Shown here in pieces: positions 37,557-44,499 of a stretch of DNA of 64,000 nt. The notes below the pieces were generated by a model. It was not told the origin of the DNA, did no database searches, and was given only the letters and a program-made list of their open reading frames with translations. Source of the stretch: Streptomyces sp. NBC_01723 (GTDB taxonomy: Bacteria > Actinomycetota > Actinomycetes > Streptomycetales > Streptomycetaceae). The stretch spans positions 6,436,001-6,500,000 of the forward strand of contig NZ_CP109171.1 of assembly GCF_036246005.1 (NCBI RefSeq), written 5' to 3'. Position 1 is the first letter of the stretch. Every line of letters begins with the position of its first letter. The position numbers were made by a program, and so were the translations under genes.

Positions 37557-38225
37557 TCAGTCCTCCTCCCGGCGCAGCACGCACCGCAGGACGGCACGCG
37601 GGCCGACGTCGAGGTCGCGCACGTAGCTGTGCGTCCCGCCCTCGGGGCGCAGTCCGGCCCCGGCGAACGCGTCCAGGACCGCGGCGTCGGGCAGCAGGGT
37701 CATGGGCACGTCGTCGGGCAGCAGGTACTGGCCCTCGCCGGTGCCCGGCCGCAGCCGCGGGTCCAGGGTCTCGGCGGTGAAGGTGTTGAGCGCCAGCCGT
37801 CCGCCCGGCCGCAGCACCCGGCGGATCTCGCCGACCGCCGTGTCCCACTGCGCCCGGTCGACGGCGTTGTGCAGGACGCCGTAGCAGACCACCAGGGCGA
37901 AGACGCCGTCGTCGGCCGGGACGCCGTGGGCCGCGCCCTGCCGGACCGTGATCCGCCCGTCCGGGTACCCGGCGGTGCGGGCTCGGGTCGCCGCGACCAT
38001 GCCCTCGTGCAGGTCGACGGCGAGGACGTCGAAGCCGCGCTCCAGCAGGGCCACGGTGTTGCGGCCGCCGCCGCAGCCGAGGTCGAGGGCGGGGCCGTCG
38101 ACCGGGGTGCGGCCGAGCAGGTCGGTGAGGTAGGGCCGGACGCCGAGGGCGCGGAACTCCGCGACGGTCTCCGGGGAGTTCCAGTAGGCGGCGGCGCGGC
38201 CGGCGGCCGTGGTCGTCTCGGTCAT
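37557..38225 (-). CDS. Class I SAM-dependent methyltransferase
   Basis: 222 residues. Motif I is LDLGCGGGRNTVALLERG, followed by VLAVDLHEGM, the motif II region FALVVCYGVLHNA and RRVLRPGGRLALNTFT. It is close to the Methyltransf_11/25 small-molecule methyltransferases. ATG 38225 overlaps the kinase stop (ATGA) and its own end runs straight into the decarboxylase start. Acceptor atom unknown. Confidence 0.85.
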   Translation of the reverse strand: MTETTTAAGRAAAYWNSPETVAEFRALGVRPYLTDLLGRTPVDGPALDLGCGGGRNTVALLERGFDVLAVDLHEGMVAATRARTAGYPDGRITVRQGAAHGVPADDGVFALVVCYGVLHNAVDRAQWDTAVGEIRRVLRPGGRLALNTFTAETLDPRLRPGTGEGQYLLPDDVPMTLLPDAAVLDAFAGAGLRPEGGTHSYVRDLDVGPRAVLRCVLRREED

Positions 38226-39355
38226 CGGGCGGACCCCGTCTCCTCGTAGGTGCCGTTGTGCGGCCGGGCGTGGATCACGTCCATGTCCAGCTCGGCGAAG
38301 CGCTCGGCGCAGCGGCCGGGGTCGTCGGTGAGGGCGAAGAAGGCGGGGCCGACGGAGGAGAGGGCGAGCACCGTGGCCGCCTTCTCGTGCCACAGGGACT
38401 CCACTTCGCCGGCCAGCTCGGTCAGGCCGGGGTGCGAGAAGGAGCAGTTCTCGATGCTGCCCATCCGGAACCGGTAGTCGAAGACCAGGGAGCCGAGCGG
38501 GCCGAGGTCGCCGCGGAGCGCGGCCGGCATGGCCTCGTGCAGCATCCGGAACGCGATGGTGGGCGACCAGCGTTCGCCGGTGGCCCGGAACCGGTCGAAG
38601 TGGGCGACCTCGGCCGCCATCAGTTCGTCGGTGGGGCGTTCCTCCAGGCTTCGGGGCACCCCGATGACCAGGGACAGGTGCTCGGGCACGGGCACGGACA
38701 GTACGACGGTGCCGCGTCCGGCGACGACCTGCACCCCGCCCGGGTAGAGCCCGGAGGCGGCCGACCCGCCGATGCACTGCACGGGGGTGAGCAGACCGGG
38801 CCTGCTGCCGTGCTCCTCGCCGTGGTTGCCGGTGAGGTACGGCAGCAGGTCGGCGCGGTCCACCGGGCAGCCGTACAGGTGGTTGACGGCGGCGGCGACG
38901 GCCGCGATCAGGCTGCTGCTCGAGCCGAACCCGGCGTGCACCGGCAGCGGGTCGCTCTCGACGCCGATCGCCAGGTCGGGTTCCACGCCGAGGGCCGCGC
39001 ACATGATCAGGGCGGCGTGCTCGGCCAGTTCGGGTCTGCGGACGCCGGGGTCCAGAACCAGTCCGGCACCGGGGTCCCGGCGGCGCACGTGGACGTGGTG
39101 GTGGCGGGCGACGGAGAAGACGACCTCGCCGGCGTCGTAGATGAGGTTGTTGTCGCCCGCGATCGCCCCGGGCTGCAGGGCCATGGCGTTCAGCCGGGTC
39201 GGGTAGCGGACGCGCACCTCGTCGGCGGGCGGGCGCACCGGGCCCGGGGGCGTGGCGAGCGGGTGGTGGACGGTGCCGGGGGCGAAGGGCGCGAACATGG
39301 CGGCCGGGTCCGGCGTCGATCGCGTGGGCCCTGTGGCGGGCATGGGGGTGGTCAC
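38222..39355 (-). CDS. GHMP-family kinase
   Basis: 377 residues. ATP-dependent small-molecule kinase of the galactokinase/homoserine/mevalonate/phosphomevalonate superfamily. The phosphate-binding glycine/serine loop VHAGFGSSSSLIAAVAAAV is intact. The N-terminal motif is RYPTRLNAMALQPGAI and the C-terminal third motif is SSVGPAFFALTDD. It does not match sugar-1-kinases closely enough to name a substrate. GTG 39355 has GGAG 11 bases upstream; GTG 39364, overlapping the preceding stop, is an alternative. Together with the HAD phosphatase at the operon head it suggests transient phosphorylation of an intermediate. Confidence 0.82.
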   Translation of the reverse strand: MTTPMPATGPTRSTPDPAAMFAPFAPGTVHHPLATPPGPVRPPADEVRVRYPTRLNAMALQPGAIAGDNNLIYDAGEVVFSVARHHHVHVRRRDPGAGLVLDPGVRRPELAEHAALIMCAALGVEPDLAIGVESDPLPVHAGFGSSSSLIAAVAAAVNHLYGCPVDRADLLPYLTGNHGEEHGSRPGLLTPVQCIGGSAASGLYPGGVQVVAGRGTVVLSVPVPEHLSLVIGVPRSLEERPTDELMAAEVAHFDRFRATGERWSPTIAFRMLHEAMPAALRGDLGPLGSLVFDYRFRMGSIENCSFSHPGLTELAGEVESLWHEKAATVLALSSVGPAFFALTDDPGRCAERFAELDMDVIHARPHNGTYEETGSAR

Positions 39356-39360
39356 TTCGG

Positions 39361-40428
39361 TCACTTCTCCGTGGTTGCGCCGGACAGGAGGCGGTGCCGG
39401 GCGAGCGTCAGCTCCGCCAGGTGGTCGAGGGAGTCGGTGGTGTAGCCGCCGCTGCCGAGGGAGCCGTCCGGGCGGATGTTCATGTTGGCCTTGGCGAGTT
39501 GCAGGTGCGGAAGGCGGAAGCGGAGCAGTTCCCGCATGAGCGAGCGCAGTCCGGCGAGGGCGCGCCCGGCCGCGGGCCGGACCGGGGAGTGCGCGGTGGC
39601 CTCGTCCACCAGCCTGGGGAGCAGGGGCCGATGGCGGCGGGCCCGGTCGCTCGCCGCGCGGTAGGCGGCGGGCAGGTAGGGCAGGTTCTCGCGCAGGTAC
39701 CCCTCGTACCACTCCGCCGCGTGGTCGCCGGGCTCCGGCCGGATCAGCAGGATGTCGACGAGCAGTGGGGTCATCTGCGCCCCGCCCGGCGCGTAGAGCA
39801 CCTGCCCGCCGACGGTCATGGGCGGGAAGTAGGGGCGCAGTTCACCCGAGAAGGTCTGCGGGGTGATGGCCCGCTTCACGGCCAGCAGCGACTGGGCGAA
39901 GACGGTGAACCCGCGGGTCGCCTCGGCCAGCAGCTCCGGCAGCACGGGGTCCTCCGCGGTGAGCGTCAGTGCTTCGAGCAGGGCGTCGACCGCGGGGCGC
40001 AGGGCGACGCCGGCCGTGCGCACCTCCCGGATGAACAGTGCCTCCTCGGGCAGTTCGGTGAAGGAGCGCACGGCGTTCTCGGGGTTGCGCAGCGCGTACG
40101 TGTAGACGCTGTCGCGGGGCACCTCGCCGGTGAGGGCGCCGAGGCGCAGCAGGGTCTCCTCCGCGCCGGGTACGCGGCGGAGGTCGACGCCGTGGCGTTC
40201 CAGCGAGGCGAGGGCGAAACCGAGGTCGCGCAGGGCCGCGCCGGCGGTGACGGTGTCGCGCACGTTCGCCGCGACCCGGCCGTGCCAGGTGCGGGCGAGC
40301 CGGTCGAGGCCGGCGATGTCACCGGCTCGGTTCAGGGCGGGCAGCCGCGACGCGTCGCGGGCGGCGTCGAGTGGGTCGGAACCGGCCACGAGCTGGTCCA
40401 GTTCGCGCATGGGTGAGGCGAGCAGCAC
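39361..40428 (-). CDS. PrnB-like (DUF1864) heme protein of the IDO/TDO superfamily
   Basis: 355 residues. The run FTVFAQSLLAVKRAITPQ, then ELRPYFPPMTVGGQVLYAPG, resembles monodechloroaminopyrrolnitrin synthase PrnB and relatives. Near the C-terminus, His308 in FRLPHLQLAKANM fits the heme axial ligand, and GSGGYTTDSLDHL (residues 325-337) parallels the GTGG loop of indoleamine/tryptophan dioxygenases. PrnB itself rearranges 7-chlorotryptophan, so a heme-dependent oxidation or ring rearrangement of an aromatic or amino-acid-derived substrate is plausible here. No halogenase is nearby. GTG 40428 with AGGAG about 12 bases upstream. The assignment is by motif only. Confidence 0.65.
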   Translation of the reverse strand: MLLASPMRELDQLVAGSDPLDAARDASRLPALNRAGDIAGLDRLARTWHGRVAANVRDTVTAGAALRDLGFALASLERHGVDLRRVPGAEETLLRLGALTGEVPRDSVYTYALRNPENAVRSFTELPEEALFIREVRTAGVALRPAVDALLEALTLTAEDPVLPELLAEATRGFTVFAQSLLAVKRAITPQTFSGELRPYFPPMTVGGQVLYAPGGAQMTPLLVDILLIRPEPGDHAAEWYEGYLRENLPYLPAAYRAASDRARRHRPLLPRLVDEATAHSPVRPAAGRALAGLRSLMRELLRFRLPHLQLAKANMNIRPDGSLGSGGYTTDSLDHLAELTLARHRLLSGATTEK

Positions 40429-40553
40429 GGAAATCGCAGTCTCCTGGGTGGGGTGAGAGCGCGGTTCGACGGCGGTGACGGCGTCACGGGGCCTGGTGCG
40501 GCCCGGTCACGGTCCCCGGTCGGAGGGCGATGGTGCGGTCGGTGCCCGGCGGG

Positions 40554-41207
40554 TCAGACGGTGCCGATGAGTTCGTCCAGCGCGCGCACGCGTCGTGCGA
40601 CGGGGCCCGGCGGGAGCGCCGAGTCCGGTGCGTCGGTGAGCCAGACGGCGGGCAGGCCCGCGGTGGCGGCGGCGGCCAGACCGGCGTAGGAGTCCTCGAC
40701 GGCGAGGAGTCCGAAGGGCGGTCCGGCGGGGGCGCAGGCGCGCAGTGCGCCGAGGTAGGTGTCGGGGGCGGGCTTGGTCCGCACCCCGGGGCCCGCGCAG
40801 TGCACGGAGTGGAAGGCGGACCGGATGCCGAGCCGTTGGAGGTGGCCCTCCACCCAGTCCCGGCCGTTGCCGGAGGCGATCGCCAGGCGGTGCCCGCGCT
40901 CCCGGCAGTGGGCGAGGAAGGGGCGTACGCCGGGCCGGGCGTCGAGCAGGTCGGCCCGGGCGCGGTTGCGGCGCTCGAACTCGGACCACAGGGCCCGTGT
41001 GCGCCGCCGGCCCAGCGTGCCGGCCAGGTCCCGGCGCAGGGCGTCCCGGTCGAGCGTGCCGTCGGTCCGGACGCTCAGCGCGCCCCGTGCCTCCGGCGGA
41101 GCGTCGCCCAGCAGGTCACGCCAGACGTCGATGCCGGTGCGTTCCGTGTCGAGCAGTACCCCGTCGAAATCCAGGACGATCAGCCGGCGTAAGTCCCGCG
41201 CCCTCAC
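40554..41207 (-). CDS. HAD-superfamily phosphatase (beta-phosphoglucomutase-like) with a TTA codon
   Basis: 217 residues. Motif I is VLDFDGVLLDTE (Asp13 nucleophile, Asp15), motif II IASGNGRDW, motif III lysine in RTKPAPDTYLGAL and motif IV VEDSYAGLAAA. This is a subclass-I HAD of the PGMB/phosphatase type. GTG 41207. Leu6 is encoded by TTA, the rare codon read only by the bldA tRNA in Streptomyces, so translation of this first cistron may depend on development. First gene of the ten-gene operon, behind a promoter overlapped by a DasR-like box. It probably removes the phosphate placed by the GHMP kinase. Confidence 0.85.
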   Translation of the reverse strand: MRARDLRRLIVLDFDGVLLDTERTGIDVWRDLLGDAPPEARGALSVRTDGTLDRDALRRDLAGTLGRRRTRALWSEFERRNRARADLLDARPGVRPFLAHCRERGHRLAIASGNGRDWVEGHLQRLGIRSAFHSVHCAGPGVRTKPAPDTYLGALRACAPAGPPFGLLAVEDSYAGLAAAATAGLPAVWLTDAPDSALPPGPVARRVRALDELIGTV

Positions 41208-41280
41208 GATGAATCAATCCCCCGTCCCCCGTGCATGGCGAAGCCGACGGCCTCGACGAACGCGCCGCCCTGCCTCGCCC

Positions 41281-41327
41281 TTTGGTCTGGACCATTGAAC
41301 TCTAGGCGGCAACGCCGCCTACTTCAA
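41281..41327 (-). promoter_or_regulatory. Promoter of the HAD operon with spacer palindrome and DasR-type box
   Basis: On the minus strand TTGAAG (41322-41327), exactly 17 bases, then TAGAGT (41299-41304) form a good promoter with a start near 41292. The spacer is filled by a perfect palindrome TAGGCGGC-AAC-GCCGCCTA (41303-41321), which could also serve as the terminator of the GH3 gene upstream. TTTGGTCTGGACCATT (41281-41296) covers the predicted start and matches 12 of 16 positions of the DasR responsive element. Confidence 0.6.
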
Positions 41328-41408
41328 CAGCCTTTCGGGAGCACGGCTCGAGTACGGGTCGGTCCCTGCTCGATCGGGCCCCGCACGGCGCGCGCCCCGC
41401 GTCCCCCG

Positions 41409-42926
41409 TCAGTCCCTCCCCGTCAGCACGTCGGCCGCCGCCACCCCCGACGCCGCGCTCGCGCCGTGCGTGAAGATCTGGGCATGTGCCGCCGTGACCG
41501 CGCCCGGCAGGCCCATCTCCACCACGATCGCGTCGGGGCGGGCCGTGGTCAGGCCGGTCACCGCGCGGCTCATCCACGGGTGGCGGGCCGCGTCGCGGGC
41601 CACGACGACCAGGGGGCGTCCCGCGGCCGGTTCGAGAGCGCAGCTCGTCAACTCCAGGGTTCCCTCGCGCAGTTCCTCGTCGTGCACCCGCACCGAGGTC
41701 GTGCCGGGCAGTCGCTCGCGCAGCGGGTCGGCGACGCCCCACGGGGTCTCCTTGCCGATCGCCATGTTCGTCACCGGTGCCAGTTCGACCACGTGCGGCG
41801 CGGCGGTCAGCGGCAGCGCCTCGCGCGCGCCCCCGGTGAGCCGGACGGCGCGGCGGGCGGCGAGGTGTCCGATCCCGGCGCCGGCCGTCTCCCCGGCGCC
41901 CCCGGCCGACGCCCGCAGCGCGGCCGACCAGCCGGCGAACTCCCGTACCCGGCCCGCCGCCTCGGCCAGCCGTTCCTCCGGCAGCTCACCGGCGGCGACC
42001 GCGGCGGCCAGCGCCTTGACCAGCAGCTCGGTCGTGGCCTCCTCGGCGCTCTCGCCGCCGACGCAGATCGCGTCCACCCCGGCGGCGACGGCCTTCACCG
42101 TGGCGCCGTCGATGCCGTACCGGCGGGTGACGGCGCCCATCTCGATGGCGTCGCTGACCACCAGCCCGTCGAAGCCCAGTTCGTCGCGGAGCAGGTCCCG
42201 CAGGATGCGCCGGCTGAGCGTGGCCGGCAGGTCGGGGTCGTAGGCGGGCACGAGCAGATGGCCGCTCATCACCGCGCGCACCCCGGCCGAGAGGGCCGCC
42301 CGGAACGGGGGCAGGGCCTGGGCCGCGATCTCGTCCCGCCCGGCACCGTAGGCCGGCAGGTCGTGGTGCGAGTCGACGGCGACGTCCCCGTGGCCGGGGA
42401 AGTGCTTGGCGCAGGCGGCGACGCCGGACGACTGGAGGCCCCGGATCCACGCGGCGGTGTGCCGGGAGGCCACGTCGGGGTCCGAGCCGAAGGAGCGTAC
42501 GCCGATGATGGGGTTGTCGGGGTTGGAGTTGACGTCCGCGCTCGGCGCGTAGTCGAGGCTCACTCCGGCGGTGCGCAGCTGCCGGCCCAGGTCGGCGGCG
42601 ACGGCCTCGGTCAGCTCCGGGTCGTCGACCGTGCCGAGCGCGAAGTTGCCCGGCCGGGACGATCCGGTGGCCGACTCGATCCGGGTGACGTCACCGGCCT
42701 CCTCGTCGATGGCGACAATCAGCTCCGGGTTCTCCGACCGCAGTTGCGTGGTCAGCCGGGCGACCTGCTCGGTGGAGACGATGTTGCGGGAGAAGAGCAC
42801 CACGGAGGCCAGGCCGTCGCCGATGTCGCGCAGGACCCAGTCGGGCGCCTCGGTGCCGACGAAGCCGGGCTGGAGGACGGAGAGCGCGAGCCGACGCAGC
42901 TCGCCGTTGTGCTTGCTGGAGGCCAT
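41409..42926 (-). CDS. Glycoside hydrolase family 3 beta-N-acetylhexosaminidase (NagZ-like)
   Basis: 505 residues. GH3 catalytic domain: IVAIDEEAGDVTRIE, the GlcNAc-specific loop AKHFPGHGDVAVDSHHDLP carrying the His/Asp dyad used as general acid, and LVVSDAIEMGAV with the nucleophile Asp. A C-terminal domain of about 160 residues follows. No signal peptide, so it probably cleaves imported chitobiose or muropeptide-type GlcNAc glycosides in the cytoplasm. ATG 42926 with AAAGG eight bases upstream. DasR-type boxes lie 25 and about 137 bases upstream of the start, fitting GlcNAc regulation. It stands between the two arms of the unknown cluster. Confidence 0.88.
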   Translation of the reverse strand: MASSKHNGELRRLALSVLQPGFVGTEAPDWVLRDIGDGLASVVLFSRNIVSTEQVARLTTQLRSENPELIVAIDEEAGDVTRIESATGSSRPGNFALGTVDDPELTEAVAADLGRQLRTAGVSLDYAPSADVNSNPDNPIIGVRSFGSDPDVASRHTAAWIRGLQSSGVAACAKHFPGHGDVAVDSHHDLPAYGAGRDEIAAQALPPFRAALSAGVRAVMSGHLLVPAYDPDLPATLSRRILRDLLRDELGFDGLVVSDAIEMGAVTRRYGIDGATVKAVAAGVDAICVGGESAEEATTELLVKALAAAVAAGELPEERLAEAAGRVREFAGWSAALRASAGGAGETAGAGIGHLAARRAVRLTGGAREALPLTAAPHVVELAPVTNMAIGKETPWGVADPLRERLPGTTSVRVHDEELREGTLELTSCALEPAAGRPLVVVARDAARHPWMSRAVTGLTTARPDAIVVEMGLPGAVTAAHAQIFTHGASAASGVAAADVLTGRD

Positions 42927-42950
42927 CGGGCGCGCCTTTCGGTGACGTTT

Positions 42951-42966
42951 CTTGGTATAGACCAAG
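42951..42966 (-). promoter_or_regulatory. DasR-type operator upstream of the GH3 gene
   Basis: CTTGGTATAGACCAAG has perfect CTTGGT/ACCAAG arms and the TGGTNTAGACCA core of DasR responsive elements. Read on the minus strand, TATACC within it could be the -10, with CTGAAC 16 bases upstream. Confidence 0.65.
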
Positions 42967-43050
42967 GGGGTGCGCGTTCAGGTTAACCAGACCTGTCAAG
43001 AGGGGTGTCGCCGAACCGGGAAGTAACAACTTTCCTCGTCGGGCGGGGTG

Positions 43051-43080
43051 TTGACACCCTCCCTTGGTCTAGTCCATTGT
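43051..43080 (+). promoter_or_regulatory. Promoter of the PhyH operon containing a DasR-type box
   Basis: TTGACA (43051-43056), an 18-base spacer and CATTGT (43075-43080). The spacer and -10 are covered by CTTGGTCTAGTCCATT (43063-43078), 12 of 16 matches to the DasR responsive element. The arrangement predicts repression that is lifted when glucosamine phosphate accumulates. Confidence 0.6.
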
Positions 43081-43413
43081 GAGGCGCAAGTTCGGCGAGG
43101 GACACATGGGACACCAGTTACCGCGCCGGACACCTGCCGCGGCCGGGCTGCGAAGACCGCCCGCGACGCCTTCCGTACGACCACTTCCGTGACGACCACC
43201 CCGGACGAGACGACCATTCCGGACGAGAGCGCGGACCGGGCGAGCCCCTGAACCGGGAGAGCCCCGTCCGTCCGAGCCGCCCTCGTCGCCCCGCTCCGCC
43301 CCCGGACGCGAGCGGGCCCCGCTGCCCCCACCGACCTGATGTGTGACGGCCCGACCTCCGTCGCACACACCGCCGTTGCCGCACGGTGCGACGGCGAGGA
43401 TCTGGAGCACCAC
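43081..43413 (+). other. 333-base leader of the PhyH operon
   Basis: No conserved gene or clear RNA element seen. It contains one short frame (43106-43192, 28 codons, GAGGGA five bases upstream, one TTA codon) that could be a leader peptide, and a Thr/Pro/Asp-rich frame after it; neither has a recognisable product. Confidence 0.4.
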
Positions 43414-44499
43414 ATGGCGACGCCCGATTCCTACCTCCACCGAGCCCCGTCGGCCATCCCGTACTTCAGCGCGGACGCCGACACCTACCTGGCCCGCACC
43501 CAGCTGCGCGACCTGGACAAGACCCGTCCACTGCGGGTGCTGTCCGAGGAGGACTTCGCGCACTGGCAGACGTACGGCTACGTCGTGGTCAAGGAGGCGA
43601 TACCCGCCTCCTCCGCGCGCCGACTGCTCGACTTCGCCTGGGAGTTCCAGGGCCTCGACCCGGACCGCCCCGACACCTGGTACCAGGACCGCGAGTACCG
43701 CTCCGACCTCGACCGGGAACTGCACATCTACGGCTTCGTCGAGGCGTACCAGCACCAGCTCATCTGGGACAGCCGGCAGACCCGGCGCGTGTACGACGCC
43801 TTCGTCGACGTGTGGGACGTCGAGGAGCTGTGGGTCACCCTGGACCGGCTCAACCTCAACCCGCCCAACGTCGGCAACCGCGACCGCGCCCTCATCGACA
43901 AGCCCGACCGCGGCTTCGACATCGACCTGCACTGGGACGTCGACACCACGCTCGGCGTACTGCCCCAGCGCGTCCAGGGCATCATCGCCCTCAACGACAC
44001 CAAGCCCGACCACGGCGGCTTCCAGTGCTGTCCCGAGCTGTTCCGCCGCTTCGACCGCTGGAAGGCGCTCCAGCCCGACGGCCGTGACCCGATCCGGCCC
44101 GCGATCGACCGCGAGGACATGCCCGTCGTACGGCCCGACCTGGAGGCCGGCGACCTGCTCATCTGGAACGGCCTGCTGGCCCACGGAGTGGCGCCCAACG
44201 TCTCCGGCGAGGGCGTGCGCGCCGTCCAGTACCTGTCGATGATGCCCGCGCTGGAGAGCCACCGGCGGCTGCGCGACTCCCGCGTCGACTCCTGGCGCAC
44301 CCTGGCCACCCCCGACTGGAACGTCACGCTCCTCGGCGACGCCCACCGCCACGAGTCCGAGCGCTACGGGCCCGCCGAACTGAACGAACTGGGCGCCAGG
44401 CTGCTGGGCCTGACGTCCTGGCACGCGGACGCCGGCACCGGCACGGACGAGGCGACCGACGAGGCCACCGGGGACGCCGCATGCGCAGCATCTGCCTGA
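43414..44499 (+). CDS. Phytanoyl-CoA dioxygenase (PhyH)-family Fe(II)/2-oxoglutarate oxygenase
   Basis: 361 residues. A double-stranded beta-helix oxygenase with iron ligands His173 and Asp175 (DLHWDVDT) and distal His257 (WNGLLAHGVAPN); Arg269 (GVRAVQYLS) can bind 2-oxoglutarate. GGFQCCPELF matches the family. It most likely hydroxylates a small substrate or amino-acid-derived intermediate. ATG 43414 with CTGGAG six bases upstream. First gene of the plus-strand arm; the next gene starts inside its last codons (19-base overlap). The C-terminal 25 residues are an acidic Thr/Ala tail. Confidence 0.85.
   Translation: MATPDSYLHRAPSAIPYFSADADTYLARTQLRDLDKTRPLRVLSEEDFAHWQTYGYVVVKEAIPASSARRLLDFAWEFQGLDPDRPDTWYQDREYRSDLDRELHIYGFVEAYQHQLIWDSRQTRRVYDAFVDVWDVEELWVTLDRLNLNPPNVGNRDRALIDKPDRGFDIDLHWDVDTTLGVLPQRVQGIIALNDTKPDHGGFQCCPELFRRFDRWKALQPDGRDPIRPAIDREDMPVVRPDLEAGDLLIWNGLLAHGVAPNVSGEGVRAVQYLSMMPALESHRRLRDSRVDSWRTLATPDWNVTLLGDAHRHESERYGPAELNELGARLLGLTSWHADAGTGTDEATDEATGDAACAASA

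Noticed and set aside
41303..41321. Hairpin read only as a terminator of the GH3 gene
   Set aside because: No T-tract follows, and it fits exactly between a -35 and -10, so I listed it mainly as part of a promoter while keeping termination as an alternative.
43048..43251. 67-codon Thr/Pro/Asp-rich frame in the PhyH leader
   Set aside because: Its start lies upstream of the predicted transcription start; no ribosome site and low complexity.
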